Assembly: GCA_044228695.1 (NCBI GenBank)
Contig: JBGAUK010000007.1
Location: 1 to 64,000, forward strand
Direction of reading: 5' to 3'
Length of the DNA: 64,000 nucleotides
Source: M0108 sp044228695
Lineage (GTDB): Bacteria > Pseudomonadota > Gammaproteobacteria > Chromatiales > Chromatiaceae
Below the pieces are notes generated by a model. That model made no database searches. It saw only the letters and a list, made by a program, of their open reading frames with translations, and was not told the DNA's origin. A program made the translations under genes and the position numbers. Below, one piece after another: positions 8,659-16,379 of this stretch (within the stretch, counting starts at the first letter, position 1; every line of letters starts with the position of its first letter).

Positions 8659-9807
8659 TCAGGGGGCTTCGGCAATCCAGATGATGGTCATGGTTTGGTT
8701 CTGCAGGAGACAGGGGGCGCCAGGGGCGGAGGGGCTGAGTTCGCCATAGGAATAAAAGCCGGTCAGCACCGTGCCTTCGCCGAGGATGTCACCGACGGCC
8801 TCGATTTCTTCATCCACCCGGTAGCCCATGACTAGGCGGCGGCCCACGCAGCTCACCAGGATGCCGAGGCCCCCGCCCGGATGGGGGGCCATCCCCTGGG
8901 CGGCGGTGGCGGCGGCCTCGGCGCCGCTGATCAATTGATCGGTGCTGGCGTGCATCAGTTGCAGGTAGCCGGCGGGGTTGACATCCCCAGCAAGGGTCAG
9001 GCTGCCTTCGGCCTCGTCCACACTCAGAATGGTGCGGATGATGCCGGTCGTGCCCCGGTTGGCGTCGAGCATCTCGAAGGGGAAGAAGAGCCCGGAGGAG
9101 GGCAGGTCCTTGGCATAATCGCCGAGGTAGGCCTTGTAGATATCCAACGCGGGCTTGCCATCGAGCTCGTACAGGACATTGCCGACGGCCTTGGTCATCT
9201 TGCGCAGGTTACCGAAGGGCTCCCAGCCGCCGAAAGAGCCGTGGTTGAAGCGCAAGGCCGCGCCGCTCAGGCCGAGGACGACGATAGCGGTTTTTGAGGG
9301 CCCATCCGGGGTCATCACCAGGGTTTCCATGAATCGATCACCATCGCCGGCCAGCCCCCCGGTGATGGTGATGACGTCGCCGAGCACCTGGTGCAGGCCA
9401 TCGATCAGGGCGCTGCCGTTGATCGCCAGGCCCTGGCCAAAAATGACCAAGGCGCGCGGGCTGGCGGCCTGGAGTTGGGTGCCGAGGCGCTGGCCGGCGG
9501 CCAGGCTGTCCTCCATGCCGGCCAGGTCGGTGGTGGCGACCGTCAGCTCGACCTGGTCGAATTGGGCGATGGTCAATACCACCGTGTCCTCGGCGAGGCC
9601 GCGGCGGGTGATTTCGCCCGCCGTGCTACAGCCCAGCAGGATTGCCCTTGGGCAGGTAGCCTTAATCCCCTGGAAGAGGTCGGGTTCTCCGAGCAGTTGC
9701 CTTGAGCCGAAGATGAGGGCGAGCTGGGCGACGGCGGGGTCGGCCAGGGTGGCGAGGGCGGGGGCAAGCTCCCCGATATCGCTAATCTGAATCTGCTGTG
9801 TTTTCAT
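8659..9807 (-). CDS. FIST N- and C-domain sensory protein
   Basis: 382 residues from the ATG at 9805-9807; the long upstream open frame does not look like coding sequence. The N-terminal half matches FIST_N (LALIFGSRQLL, AILLGCSTAGEIT, VELTVATTDL, ALVIFGQGLAINGSALIDGL, GGLAGDGDRF). The C-terminal half matches FIST_C (ALDIYKAYLGDYAKDLP, then GLGILVSCVGRRLVMG and LTGFYSYGELSP). FIST domains are signal-input modules thought to bind small ligands such as amino acids. The gene precedes a PAS-containing hybrid kinase on the same strand, a recurrent two-gene arrangement in which FIST is the detached sensor. Confidence 0.9.
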   Translation of the reverse strand: MKTQQIQISDIGELAPALATLADPAVAQLALIFGSRQLLGEPDLFQGIKATCPRAILLGCSTAGEITRRGLAEDTVVLTIAQFDQVELTVATTDLAGMEDSLAAGQRLGTQLQAASPRALVIFGQGLAINGSALIDGLHQVLGDVITITGGLAGDGDRFMETLVMTPDGPSKTAIVVLGLSGAALRFNHGSFGGWEPFGNLRKMTKAVGNVLYELDGKPALDIYKAYLGDYAKDLPSSGLFFPFEMLDANRGTTGIIRTILSVDEAEGSLTLAGDVNPAGYLQLMHASTDQLISGAEAAATAAQGMAPHPGGGLGILVSCVGRRLVMGYRVDEEIEAVGDILGEGTVLTGFYSYGELSPSAPGAPCLLQNQTMTIIWIAEAP

Positions 9808-9969
9808 GGCAAGGTTCGCTTGGGTTGAGGCAGGCGGGGCCCGGTGGTGTGATTGTATGCGCAACCGCCGGGAACTGGCGCCCATCGCGCTTGTCATTAG
9901 TGCCCAGTGACCGGACTGGCCCCCTAGCGACCCTGGCCAGAGACTGCATATGCCGATGGAGATCGAGGA

Positions 9970-10974
9970 ATGACCGCAGCCCAGACCCCCACCCCAGCCA
10001 CTGCCGAGGCCCCCATCCTCCGCGCGGAATTCGCCCAGTTGCGCGAGCGCGTGGAACGTCACATTCTCGGCCAGTCGGGCCTGGTGGAGCGGCTCCTGAT
10101 CGCCCTGCTGGCCGATGGCCACCTGCTGGTGGAGGGCGCCCCGGGTCTGGCCAAGACCAAGGCCGTCAAGGCTCTGGCCACCGGCCTGGAAGGAGACTTC
10201 CACCGCATCCAGTTTACTCCGGACCTGCTGCCGGCGGACCTCACCGGCACCGAGATCTACCGTCCCCAGGATGGCAGCTTCCGCTTCGACCGGGGCCCCG
10301 TCTTCCATAACCTGCTGCTCGCCGACGAGGTCAATCGCGCCCCAGCCAAGGTGCAGTCGGCCCTGCTGGAGGCCATGGGCGAGCGCCAGGTCACGGTGGG
10401 CCGGGAGACCTACCGGCTGCCGGAGCTGTTTCTGGTCATGGCCACCCAGAATCCCATCGAGCAGGAGGGCACCTATCCCCTGCCGGAGGCCCAGCTCGAC
10501 CGCTTCCTGATGCATGTGCGGGTCGATTATCCCGACCTGGCCTCGGAGAAGGCGATCCTGCGGCTCAATCGCGACGAGGCCCGGGCCCCGCTAGCCGCGG
10601 ATGAGGGGCCGCGCCTGAGCCAGCGCGCCATCTTTGCCGCCCGTCGCGCCATCCTCGATCTCTACATGTCTCCGGACGTGGAGGACTATCTGATCCATCT
10701 GGTGCTGGCGACCCGCGACCCCCAACCCCTGGGGGCCGGGCTCGGTGGCTGGCTGCGTTTCGGGGCCAGCCCCCGCGGCACCCTGGCCCTGGATCGCTGC
10801 GCCCGCGCCCGCGCCTGGCTGGCGGGCCGCGATTACGTCTCCCCCGAGGATGTTCAGGACCTGGCCCCCGACGTCCTGCGCCACCGCGTCCTCCTCTCAT
10901 ACGAGGCCGAGGCCGAGGGCCGGACTGCGGATCAGTATGTTACCGAGTTGCTGGCCCTGGTGCCGGTGCCCTGA
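9970..10974 (+). CDS. MoxR-family AAA+ ATPase
   Basis: 334 residues. Walker A is GAPGLAKT at residues 56-63, Walker B is in LLLADEVNRAPAKVQSALLEAMGERQVT, and sensor 1 is in FLVMATQNPIEQEGTYPLPEAQLDRF, the signature block of MoxR ATPases. The C-terminal lid domain continues to residue 334. MoxR proteins act as chaperone-like ATPases working with von Willebrand A (VWA) proteins. Here the gene heads the DUF58/BatA/BatB/BatD set, the classical MoxR-Bat arrangement. It is divergent from the FIST gene across a 162-bp spacer. A ~370-bp repeat-filled gap follows before the DUF58 gene, unusual for this otherwise tightly packed operon. Confidence 0.92.
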   Translation: MTAAQTPTPATAEAPILRAEFAQLRERVERHILGQSGLVERLLIALLADGHLLVEGAPGLAKTKAVKALATGLEGDFHRIQFTPDLLPADLTGTEIYRPQDGSFRFDRGPVFHNLLLADEVNRAPAKVQSALLEAMGERQVTVGRETYRLPELFLVMATQNPIEQEGTYPLPEAQLDRFLMHVRVDYPDLASEKAILRLNRDEARAPLAADEGPRLSQRAIFAARRAILDLYMSPDVEDYLIHLVLATRDPQPLGAGLGGWLRFGASPRGTLALDRCARARAWLAGRDYVSPEDVQDLAPDVLRHRVLLSYEAEAEGRTADQYVTELLALVPVP

Positions 10975-11025
10975 GCCGCAGGCGGCCCTGATGAGGCAGA
11001 AGCCATGTTAAGGCAAGCCCTGGTG

Positions 11026-11145
11026 CAAGCTGGCCAGCAAACCTGGGCGCAAGCTGGCCGGCGAACCCGGGCGCACGCTGGCCGGCAAACCTGGGCGCAA
11101 GCTGGTAGGCCAACCCGGGCGCAAGCTGGCGGGCAAGCCCGGGTG
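11026..11145 (+). repeat. 24-bp tandem repeat, five copies
   Basis: Five contiguous imperfect copies of a 24-bp unit (start CAAGCTGGCCGGC, end ACCTGGGCG or ACCCGGGCG): 11026-11049, 11050-11073, 11074-11097, 11098-11121 and 11122-11145. The unit is a multiple of three, and an ATG at 11005 opens a frame through it that would encode five 8-residue repeats of the form QAGRxTxA. Both strands are open across the array. I think this is a repeat rather than a proven gene. Confidence 0.85.
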
Positions 11146-11169
11146 GCCGCCAGCCAGCGCGCTGGAAAA

Positions 11170-11359
11170 TCTCTTCCTCCCTCCCCCCTTGCGGGGGAGG
11201 GCCGGGGAGAGGGGTCCGAACGATCCCCCCGAGGAAGGCGATCGTGATCGCGACCAAAGCTCAAGCCGCTAATTCTCTTGCTCCCTCCCCCCTTGCGGGG
11301 GAGGGCTGGGGAGAGGGGTCCGAACGATCCCCCCAAGGGAGACGATCGTGATCGCGACC
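11170..11359 (+). repeat. 86-bp direct repeat (two copies, 104-bp offset) with REP-like palindrome
   Basis: Copy A is 11170-11255 and copy B is 11274-11359. They align without gaps at a constant 104-bp offset, with only a handful of substitutions. Each contains a REP-like imperfect palindrome (CTCCCTCCCCCCTTGCGGGG then GAGGG and GGGGAGAGGGG) followed by TCCGAACGATCCCCCC and ending GATCGTGATCGCGACC. Copy B carries the GTG start and Shine-Dalgarno of the DUF58 gene. Copy A carries an equivalent GTG at 11244 that soon runs into a stop. A related element lies at 18455-18500. Confidence 0.9.
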
Positions 11360-12307
11360 GGCCTGTCGGCACCCCTGCCTCGGCGCGAGCACTCCTCCGG
11401 AGTCAGCGTCTCCCTGCGGGACCTGCTAGCTCTGCGCGGCGAGGCGGGCCGTCTGGACCTGGCGCCCCGGGGTAAGATCCTCGCCACCCGCAGTGGTGGT
11501 CATCTCTCCCGCTTTCGTGGCCGGGGCATGGAGTTTGACGAGTCGCGGGTCTATCAGCCCGGGGACGACGCCCGCAACATGGACTGGCGGGTCACGGCCC
11601 GAGCCGGGACGCCCCACGTCAAGCTCTTCCGCGAGGAGCGCGAGCGCCCCCTCTGGCTGCTGGTCGATCAAGGGCCCTCCATGCGCTTTGGCACCCGCGT
11701 CGCCTTCAAATCCGTGGTGGCCGCCCAGGCGGCGGCCCTGTTGGCCTGGGCGGCGGCGGATCGCGGTGACCGGGTCGGCGGCTTGGTCTTCGACGAGCAT
11801 GGCCGCTTCGAGCACCGACCCGCGGCCCGCACCCAGGGCCTGCTGCCTCTGCTTCAGGCCCTGGCGGGCGGGGGTCGGGCCGTCGGGGTGGCGGGGCTGG
11901 GGGATGTCACCGCGGCGGCGGACCAGTTGGTGCATCTGGCGCGCCCCGGCAGCCTGATTTTCATCCTTAGTGACTTCAATCATCTGACCCCGGAGCACTC
12001 GACCTGGCTGGCGCGACTGGGGCGAGCCAGTGAGGTGGTGCTGGTGCATGTTCGCGATCCTCTGGAGGAAGTGGCTCCGCCCCCCGGTCTCTATCCGGTC
12101 ACGGATGGACAGCGGCGTGGCCTGCTGGATACCGGCGTCGCGGCGCGGCGCTCCGCCTGGCAACAACGCTTTCGCGACCATCTGGATACCCTGGAGGGAT
12201 TGGCCCGCCAGCACCGCGCCCACCTGCTGTGGCTGAGTACGGCGGAGCCGGTCGGTCAGGCCCTGGCGCGTGGCCTGAATCCACGCCGCGCGGGAGGGGG
12301 GCGATGA
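11348..12307 (+). CDS. DUF58 domain-containing protein of the Bat operon
   Basis: 319 residues from the GTG at 11348, with GGGAG ~6 bases upstream. The DUF58 signature is present: FRGRGMEFDESRVYQPGDDARNMDWR in the first third, then HVKLFREERERPLWLLVDQGPSM. The protein has a degenerate VWA-like fold (LVDQGPSMRFG in place of DxSxS) and no membrane segment. DUF58 proteins are regular partners of MoxR ATPases and BatA/B proteins, probably as adaptor or substrate of the ATPase. The start lies inside an 86-bp direct repeat. The end overlaps the next gene by ATGA. Confidence 0.85.
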   Translation: MIATGLSAPLPRREHSSGVSVSLRDLLALRGEAGRLDLAPRGKILATRSGGHLSRFRGRGMEFDESRVYQPGDDARNMDWRVTARAGTPHVKLFREERERPLWLLVDQGPSMRFGTRVAFKSVVAAQAAALLAWAAADRGDRVGGLVFDEHGRFEHRPAARTQGLLPLLQALAGGGRAVGVAGLGDVTAAADQLVHLARPGSLIFILSDFNHLTPEHSTWLARLGRASEVVLVHVRDPLEEVAPPPGLYPVTDGQRRGLLDTGVAARRSAWQQRFRDHLDTLEGLARQHRAHLLWLSTAEPVGQALARGLNPRRAGGGR

Positions 12308-12891
12308 CCCCGCCCTCAGCCCCCGCCGCGACCCTGCCCCTGGCGGCGATTCCCGCCGGGCCCGGGCCCGGGGTCGGACCGCTGACACCCGGTGCCATGG
12401 CCGCCCCGGATCCCCTGGCCGACCTGCGCGGCTATCACCTGCCGGACCCTGTCTCCTGGTGGCCGCCGGCCCCCGGCTGGTGGCTGCTGGCCCTGCTGGT
12501 TCTATCCCTCCTGGTCTTGCTGGTCGGGTGGCTGGTGCGGCGCCATCGGCGCGGGGCCGCGGCGCGCGCTGCCCAGGCGGAATTGGCGGCCCTGCGTGCC
12601 GGCCTGGCCCAGGATGGCGATGCCGCTACCTGCGTCCGGGGCCTGTCGCGCCTGCTGCGGCGCTTCGCCCTGGTGCGCTTTCCCCGCCGCGCGGTGGCGG
12701 GCTTGAGCGGCGAGGCGTGGCTGGCCTTTCTCGATGCTCAGGGCGGCGGCGGGCGCTTCCAGTCGGGGCCGGGGCGCCTGCTCCTGGATGCTCCCTACCG
12801 GCCGCCCCAGGACTTGCCGGTGGCGGAACTGGCCAGCCTGGTCGAGGACTGGATTCGGCGCAACCAGCGCTCGGGGGGTAGGCGGTTATGA
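12304..12891 (+). CDS. DUF4381-type membrane protein of the Bat operon
   Basis: 195 residues from the ATG at 12304 that overlaps the upstream stop. A proline-rich N-terminus leads into LRGYHLPDPVSWWPPAPGWW and one strong transmembrane helix (LLALLVLSLLVLLVGWLV, ~residues 60-78), a basic RRHRR stop-transfer, then a cytoplasmic helical domain (LAALRAGLAQDGDAATCVRGLSRLLRRFALVRFP... LSGEAWLAFLD). The HLPDPVSWWPPAPGWW block is typical of DUF4381. Sandwiched between the DUF58 and BatA genes and overlapping both, it is a standard structural member of MoxR-Bat operons. The exact function is unknown. Confidence 0.85.
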   Translation: MTPPSAPAATLPLAAIPAGPGPGVGPLTPGAMAAPDPLADLRGYHLPDPVSWWPPAPGWWLLALLVLSLLVLLVGWLVRRHRRGAAARAAQAELAALRAGLAQDGDAATCVRGLSRLLRRFALVRFPRRAVAGLSGEAWLAFLDAQGGGGRFQSGPGRLLLDAPYRPPQDLPVAELASLVEDWIRRNQRSGGRRL

Positions 12892-13874
12892 TCATCTTGG
12901 CCTGGCCCTGGGCCCTGGCGGCCCTGCCCCTGCCCTTGCTGGCCCGCTTCCTGCCAGCGGTCGGGCCCGGGTCGGGAGCGGCCCTGCGCCTGCCTTCGCT
13001 CCAGGCCGAGGGCGCCCTGGATCTGGCCGGCGCGCCCCGCCACCGGCGGCTGGGGCTCATCCTGGCCTGGATCGCCTGGGCTCTGCTGGTGCTGGCCACG
13101 GCCCGTCCCGAATGGCTGGGCGATCCGGTCACCCTGCCCCTGGCCGGGCGCGACCTCATGCTGGCGGTGGATGTCTCCGGTTCCATGGAGAATGAGGATT
13201 ATCTGCTCGGCGGCCGGCCGGCGAACCGGCTGGATGTGGTCAAGTCCGTGGCGGGTCCTTTCATCGAACGGCGCCAGGGCGATCGCCTTGGGCTCATCCT
13301 CTTCGGCAGCCGCGCCTATCTGCAAACGCCCCTGACCCACGACCGCGTCACGGTCCAGGCCATGCTGACGGAGTCGGTCATTGGTCTGGCCGGGCGGGAG
13401 ACGGCCATCGGAGATGCCATTGGGCTGGCGGTGAAGCGTCTGCGGGACCGGGAGGATGACAACCGGGTGCTGATCCTGCTTACCGATGGTACCCAAACCG
13501 CCGGGGCCCTGGCCCCCCTGGAGGCGGCCAAGCTCGCCGCCGAGGCCGGGGTGCGGGTCTATACGATCGGCATCGGTGGCGGTGCCTTGGGGGTGCCGTC
13601 CCCCTTCGGTATGCTGCGCCGCCAGGCCAGCGATCTGGACCCGGCGACCCTGGAGGCCATCGCCAAGGCCACGGGGGGGCGTTATTTCCAGGCCACAGAC
13701 ACGGCCCAACTGGAGGCCATCTATGACGAACTGGACCGCCTGGAGCCGAGCGAACGCGATGCCCGCACCTATCGTCCGCTGCGGTCGCTCTATTTCTGGC
13801 CCGGGGGCGCGGCCTTGCTGCTGGCGTTCCTGATCGCCCTGCTGGGCGTCGGGCGCGGCCAGGGGAACTCCTGA
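12888..13874 (+). CDS. batA: BatA-like von Willebrand factor A membrane protein
   Basis: 328 residues. Two N-terminal hydrophobic segments (~1-20 and ~55-72), then a VWA domain with an intact MIDAS start DVSGSM (D95, S97, S99), the RQGDRLGLILFGSRAYLQTPLT strand, the GRETAIGDAIGLAVKRL helix (MIDAS Thr) and ILLTDGTQTAG (MIDAS Asp). A C-terminal transmembrane helix (~305-322) follows. This is the membrane-anchored, periplasm-facing metal-binding component of Bat systems (Bacteroides aerotolerance; the family is tied to stress tolerance and envelope integrity). It overlaps the upstream gene and is followed one base later by the BatB-BatC fusion. Confidence 0.9.
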   Translation: MIILAWPWALAALPLPLLARFLPAVGPGSGAALRLPSLQAEGALDLAGAPRHRRLGLILAWIAWALLVLATARPEWLGDPVTLPLAGRDLMLAVDVSGSMENEDYLLGGRPANRLDVVKSVAGPFIERRQGDRLGLILFGSRAYLQTPLTHDRVTVQAMLTESVIGLAGRETAIGDAIGLAVKRLRDREDDNRVLILLTDGTQTAGALAPLEAAKLAAEAGVRVYTIGIGGGALGVPSPFGMLRRQASDLDPATLEAIAKATGGRYFQATDTAQLEAIYDELDRLEPSERDARTYRPLRSLYFWPGGAALLLAFLIALLGVGRGQGNS

Positions 13875-13875
13875 G

Positions 13876-16191
13876 ATGCCCTTCGACCTCCATTTTTTGC
13901 GCCCCCTCTGGTTTCTGGCCCTGCTGCCCCTGCCTTGGCTGCTGTGGCGACTGGCGCGCGTCAACCCCGGGGCCGAGGCCTGGAGCGGCCTGGTGGACGC
14001 CCACCTCCTGGCGCACCTGCTGGTGGAGGAGGGCGTCCGCGCGCGCCGTCTCCCCCGGGTCCTGCTGACCCTGGGTTGGCTGCTGGGGGTGACGGCCCTG
14101 GCGGGCCCGGTCTGGGAGCAACTGCCCGCGCCCCTCTACCAGGCCCAGGCCCAGCGCGTCATCGTCCTCGACCTCTCGCCCGACATGGATGCCCAGGACC
14201 TGACCCCTTCGCGCCTGGCGCGCGCCCGCTTCGAGATTCTGGACCTGCTCGCCGCGGCGGCTGAGGGGGAAACGGCCCTGCTGGCCTATGGCGCCGAGCC
14301 CTTCCTGGTTTCGCCCCTGACCCAGGACGCCGCCACCATCGCCGCCCAGGTCCCGGACCTGGAGACGGCCCTTCTGCCGGTGCGGGGCCCCAGGAGGACC
14401 GACCTGGCCCTGGAGGCGGCCGGCGACCTGCTCAAGCGCTCTGGCAGTCCCGAGGGAGATATCATCCTGGTGACGGCGGACCCCGAGCGCCCGGAGGCGG
14501 TCCGCGCCCAGGTGGCCAGGCTGCGGGACCAGGGTTATCGCACCTCGGTCCTGGGTCTGGGGACCGAGAAGGGGGCCCCGGTGCCTCGGGCGGAGGGCGG
14601 ATTTGAGGCGGATGCTCAGGGTGGCATCCGGCTGACGCGGTTGCGGCCGGACCTCCTGGCGGACATCGCCGCTGCGGGAGGCGGGCGCTATGTCACCCTC
14701 GCCGCCGACGAGAGCGATACCCGCGCCTTGCTGCCGGAGGCCCGGCTCGATGTCGCTGAACGTCAGTTGGGGGCGGATGGGCCCCGGGATGCCCAGGCGG
14801 ACCAATGGCGCGAGGAGGGGCCCTGGCTCCTGCTGGCCCTGCTGCCCATGGCGGCACTGGCCTTTCGCCGTGGCTGGCTGGGCCCCCTAGTCCTGCTCGT
14901 TTTCCTGGTGGCGCCACCGCCGGCGGAGGCCCTGGGCTGGGAGGATCTCTGGTGGCGGGCCGACCAGCAGGCCGCCCAGGCCCTGGCCGCTGGCGATCCC
15001 AGCCAGGCCGCGGAACGCTTCCAGCGTCCTGACTGGCGCGCCGCGGCTCAGTACGAGTCGGGCGCCTACGACCAGACCCTGGAGACCCTGAAAGACCAGA
15101 CGGGCGCCGAGGCTGCTTACAACCGCGGCAACGCTTTGGCCCGCGCCGGCAAGCTGGAAGAGGCCATCGCGGAGTATGACCGGGCCCTGGGGAAGGCCCC
15201 GGGACATGCCGATGCCCAGTACAACCGGGAACTGCTGCAGCGGCTGCGGGACCAGCAGCAACCGCCGCCCGCGTCAGACTCCGAGTCCAGGGAGGGCGAT
15301 CAATCCCAGGAGGGGCAGGCGGGTGGCAATAGCCAGAAACAGGAGGGTCAGCAGGGTCAAGAGGGCCAGCAGTCCGGTGATCAGGGCCAGCAAGGCCAGC
15401 AGGGTGATTCGGGCGGCCAGGACTCGCAAGATCAGCCTGGAAAACAAGATCAGCCAGGACAGCAAGGCGAGCAGGATCAGACAGGCCAGCAGGATCAGCA
15501 GGGTCAGCAGGGTCAGCAAGGCGACTCGGGCGGTCGGGACTCGCGGGATCAGTCTGAAAAAGAGGATCAGCCGGGTCAGCCAGGCTGGCAAGATCAACAA
15601 GGCCAGCAAGACCAGCCGGAGGGTCAAGGGCAGGGTCGGGACAGCGGCGACCAAAGACAGGATGCCCAGAGCGGACAGTCCCAAGCCCAGGACCCGGCCG
15701 GCGCCAAGGGGCAGCCGGCGGCGGGTCAGCGCCAGGAGGGGGCGCCACCGGCATCATCCGGGTCGGGTGACCCCGAGAAGGCGGAAGCGGGCCAAGAGGC
15801 ACCCCAAGCGGGTCGCTCCGACCCATCGGAGTCACCGGAGGGTGACAAGCCAGGAAAGGGCGTGGCGGATGCCTCGCCGGAAGAAGCCAGCCCGGAGCCT
15901 CCCGGCCAGGATGATGCCCAGGCGTCCGCCGCGCCGAGCAACAAGGATGGCCCTCGAGGCCAGCAGCCGGATCAGTCCCGGCCGGGCGCCGAGCCCAGCA
16001 AGCAGGACCTGCTCGGTGGCCAGGAGCCCGGCCCCCCCGGTGGCAAGCCCAATCAGCAGGTCCAGGCACCCCTTGGCGAGGGCGAACAGGCCATGGAGCA
16101 TCAATTGCGCCGCGTCCCGGACGATCCGGGTGGTCTGCTGCGGCAGCGCTTTATGCTTCAGCATCTGCGCCGCCAGGGCCAGTTGCCATGA
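13876..16191 (+). CDS. batB: BatB-BatC fusion: VWA membrane protein with TPR and Gln/Gly/Asp-rich tail
   Basis: 771 residues. The first ~310 are BatB-like: two N-terminal membrane segments, then a VWA domain beginning VIVLDLSPDMDAQDLTPSRLARAR. Its MIDAS is degenerate: D99, S101, but D103 in place of the second Ser. Two hydrophobic segments (~315-355) lead into a TPR region (AAYNRGNALARAGKLEEAIAEYDRAL, ~415-445) that corresponds to BatC. Residues ~465-740 are an extremely low-complexity, hydrophilic tail of QGQQGQ, DQPGQQ and QDQ motifs, turning Ser/Pro/Glu-rich. The last ~30 residues (EQAMEHQLRRVPDDPGGLLRQRFMLQHL) recover the conserved BatC C-terminus. The tail is probably periplasmic and disordered. 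Confidence 0.88.
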   Translation: MPFDLHFLRPLWFLALLPLPWLLWRLARVNPGAEAWSGLVDAHLLAHLLVEEGVRARRLPRVLLTLGWLLGVTALAGPVWEQLPAPLYQAQAQRVIVLDLSPDMDAQDLTPSRLARARFEILDLLAAAAEGETALLAYGAEPFLVSPLTQDAATIAAQVPDLETALLPVRGPRRTDLALEAAGDLLKRSGSPEGDIILVTADPERPEAVRAQVARLRDQGYRTSVLGLGTEKGAPVPRAEGGFEADAQGGIRLTRLRPDLLADIAAAGGGRYVTLAADESDTRALLPEARLDVAERQLGADGPRDAQADQWREEGPWLLLALLPMAALAFRRGWLGPLVLLVFLVAPPPAEALGWEDLWWRADQQAAQALAAGDPSQAAERFQRPDWRAAAQYESGAYDQTLETLKDQTGAEAAYNRGNALARAGKLEEAIAEYDRALGKAPGHADAQYNRELLQRLRDQQQPPPASDSESREGDQSQEGQAGGNSQKQEGQQGQEGQQSGDQGQQGQQGDSGGQDSQDQPGKQDQPGQQGEQDQTGQQDQQGQQGQQGDSGGRDSRDQSEKEDQPGQPGWQDQQGQQDQPEGQGQGRDSGDQRQDAQSGQSQAQDPAGAKGQPAAGQRQEGAPPASSGSGDPEKAEAGQEAPQAGRSDPSESPEGDKPGKGVADASPEEASPEPPGQDDAQASAAPSNKDGPRGQQPDQSRPGAEPSKQDLLGGQEPGPPGGKPNQQVQAPLGEGEQAMEHQLRRVPDDPGGLLRQRFMLQHLRRQGQLP

Positions 16192-16379
16192 TGATGGCGC
16201 GCCGAAGTTCAAGTTCTCGCGCCATGGCCCGGCTGCAACAAGGCCCTCGGGGACCTGTTCGCGCAGGCCAAACTTGCACCGTCCAGTATTTGACTCGCGC
16301 GCGCAGAAAGTTGTTCGTCAAGGAACCTCAGACCCAGTCAAACCCCGCTCGCGCACTAGCGCCCCAGGAGGTCGCGACC

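Noticed and set aside
9808..10515. N-terminal extension of the FIST protein
   Set aside because: The extra residues are antisense to moxR and do not resemble a protein domain; the ATG at 9807 starts right where FIST similarity begins.
11005..11247. 80-codon ORF through the 24-bp repeats
   Set aside because: Not listed as a gene because both strands are open over the array and the ORF runs on into the REP-like repeat; kept only as a finding.
12795..13964. Long antisense open frame opposite batA
   Set aside because: Low-complexity shadow, no ribosome site, overlaps four convincing operon genes.
15300..15720. Possible CRISPR-like or VNTR array in the batB-batC coding region
   Set aside because: The repeats are short, irregular codon-level Gln/Gly units in frame with a protein; they are low-complexity coding sequence, not spacers and repeats.
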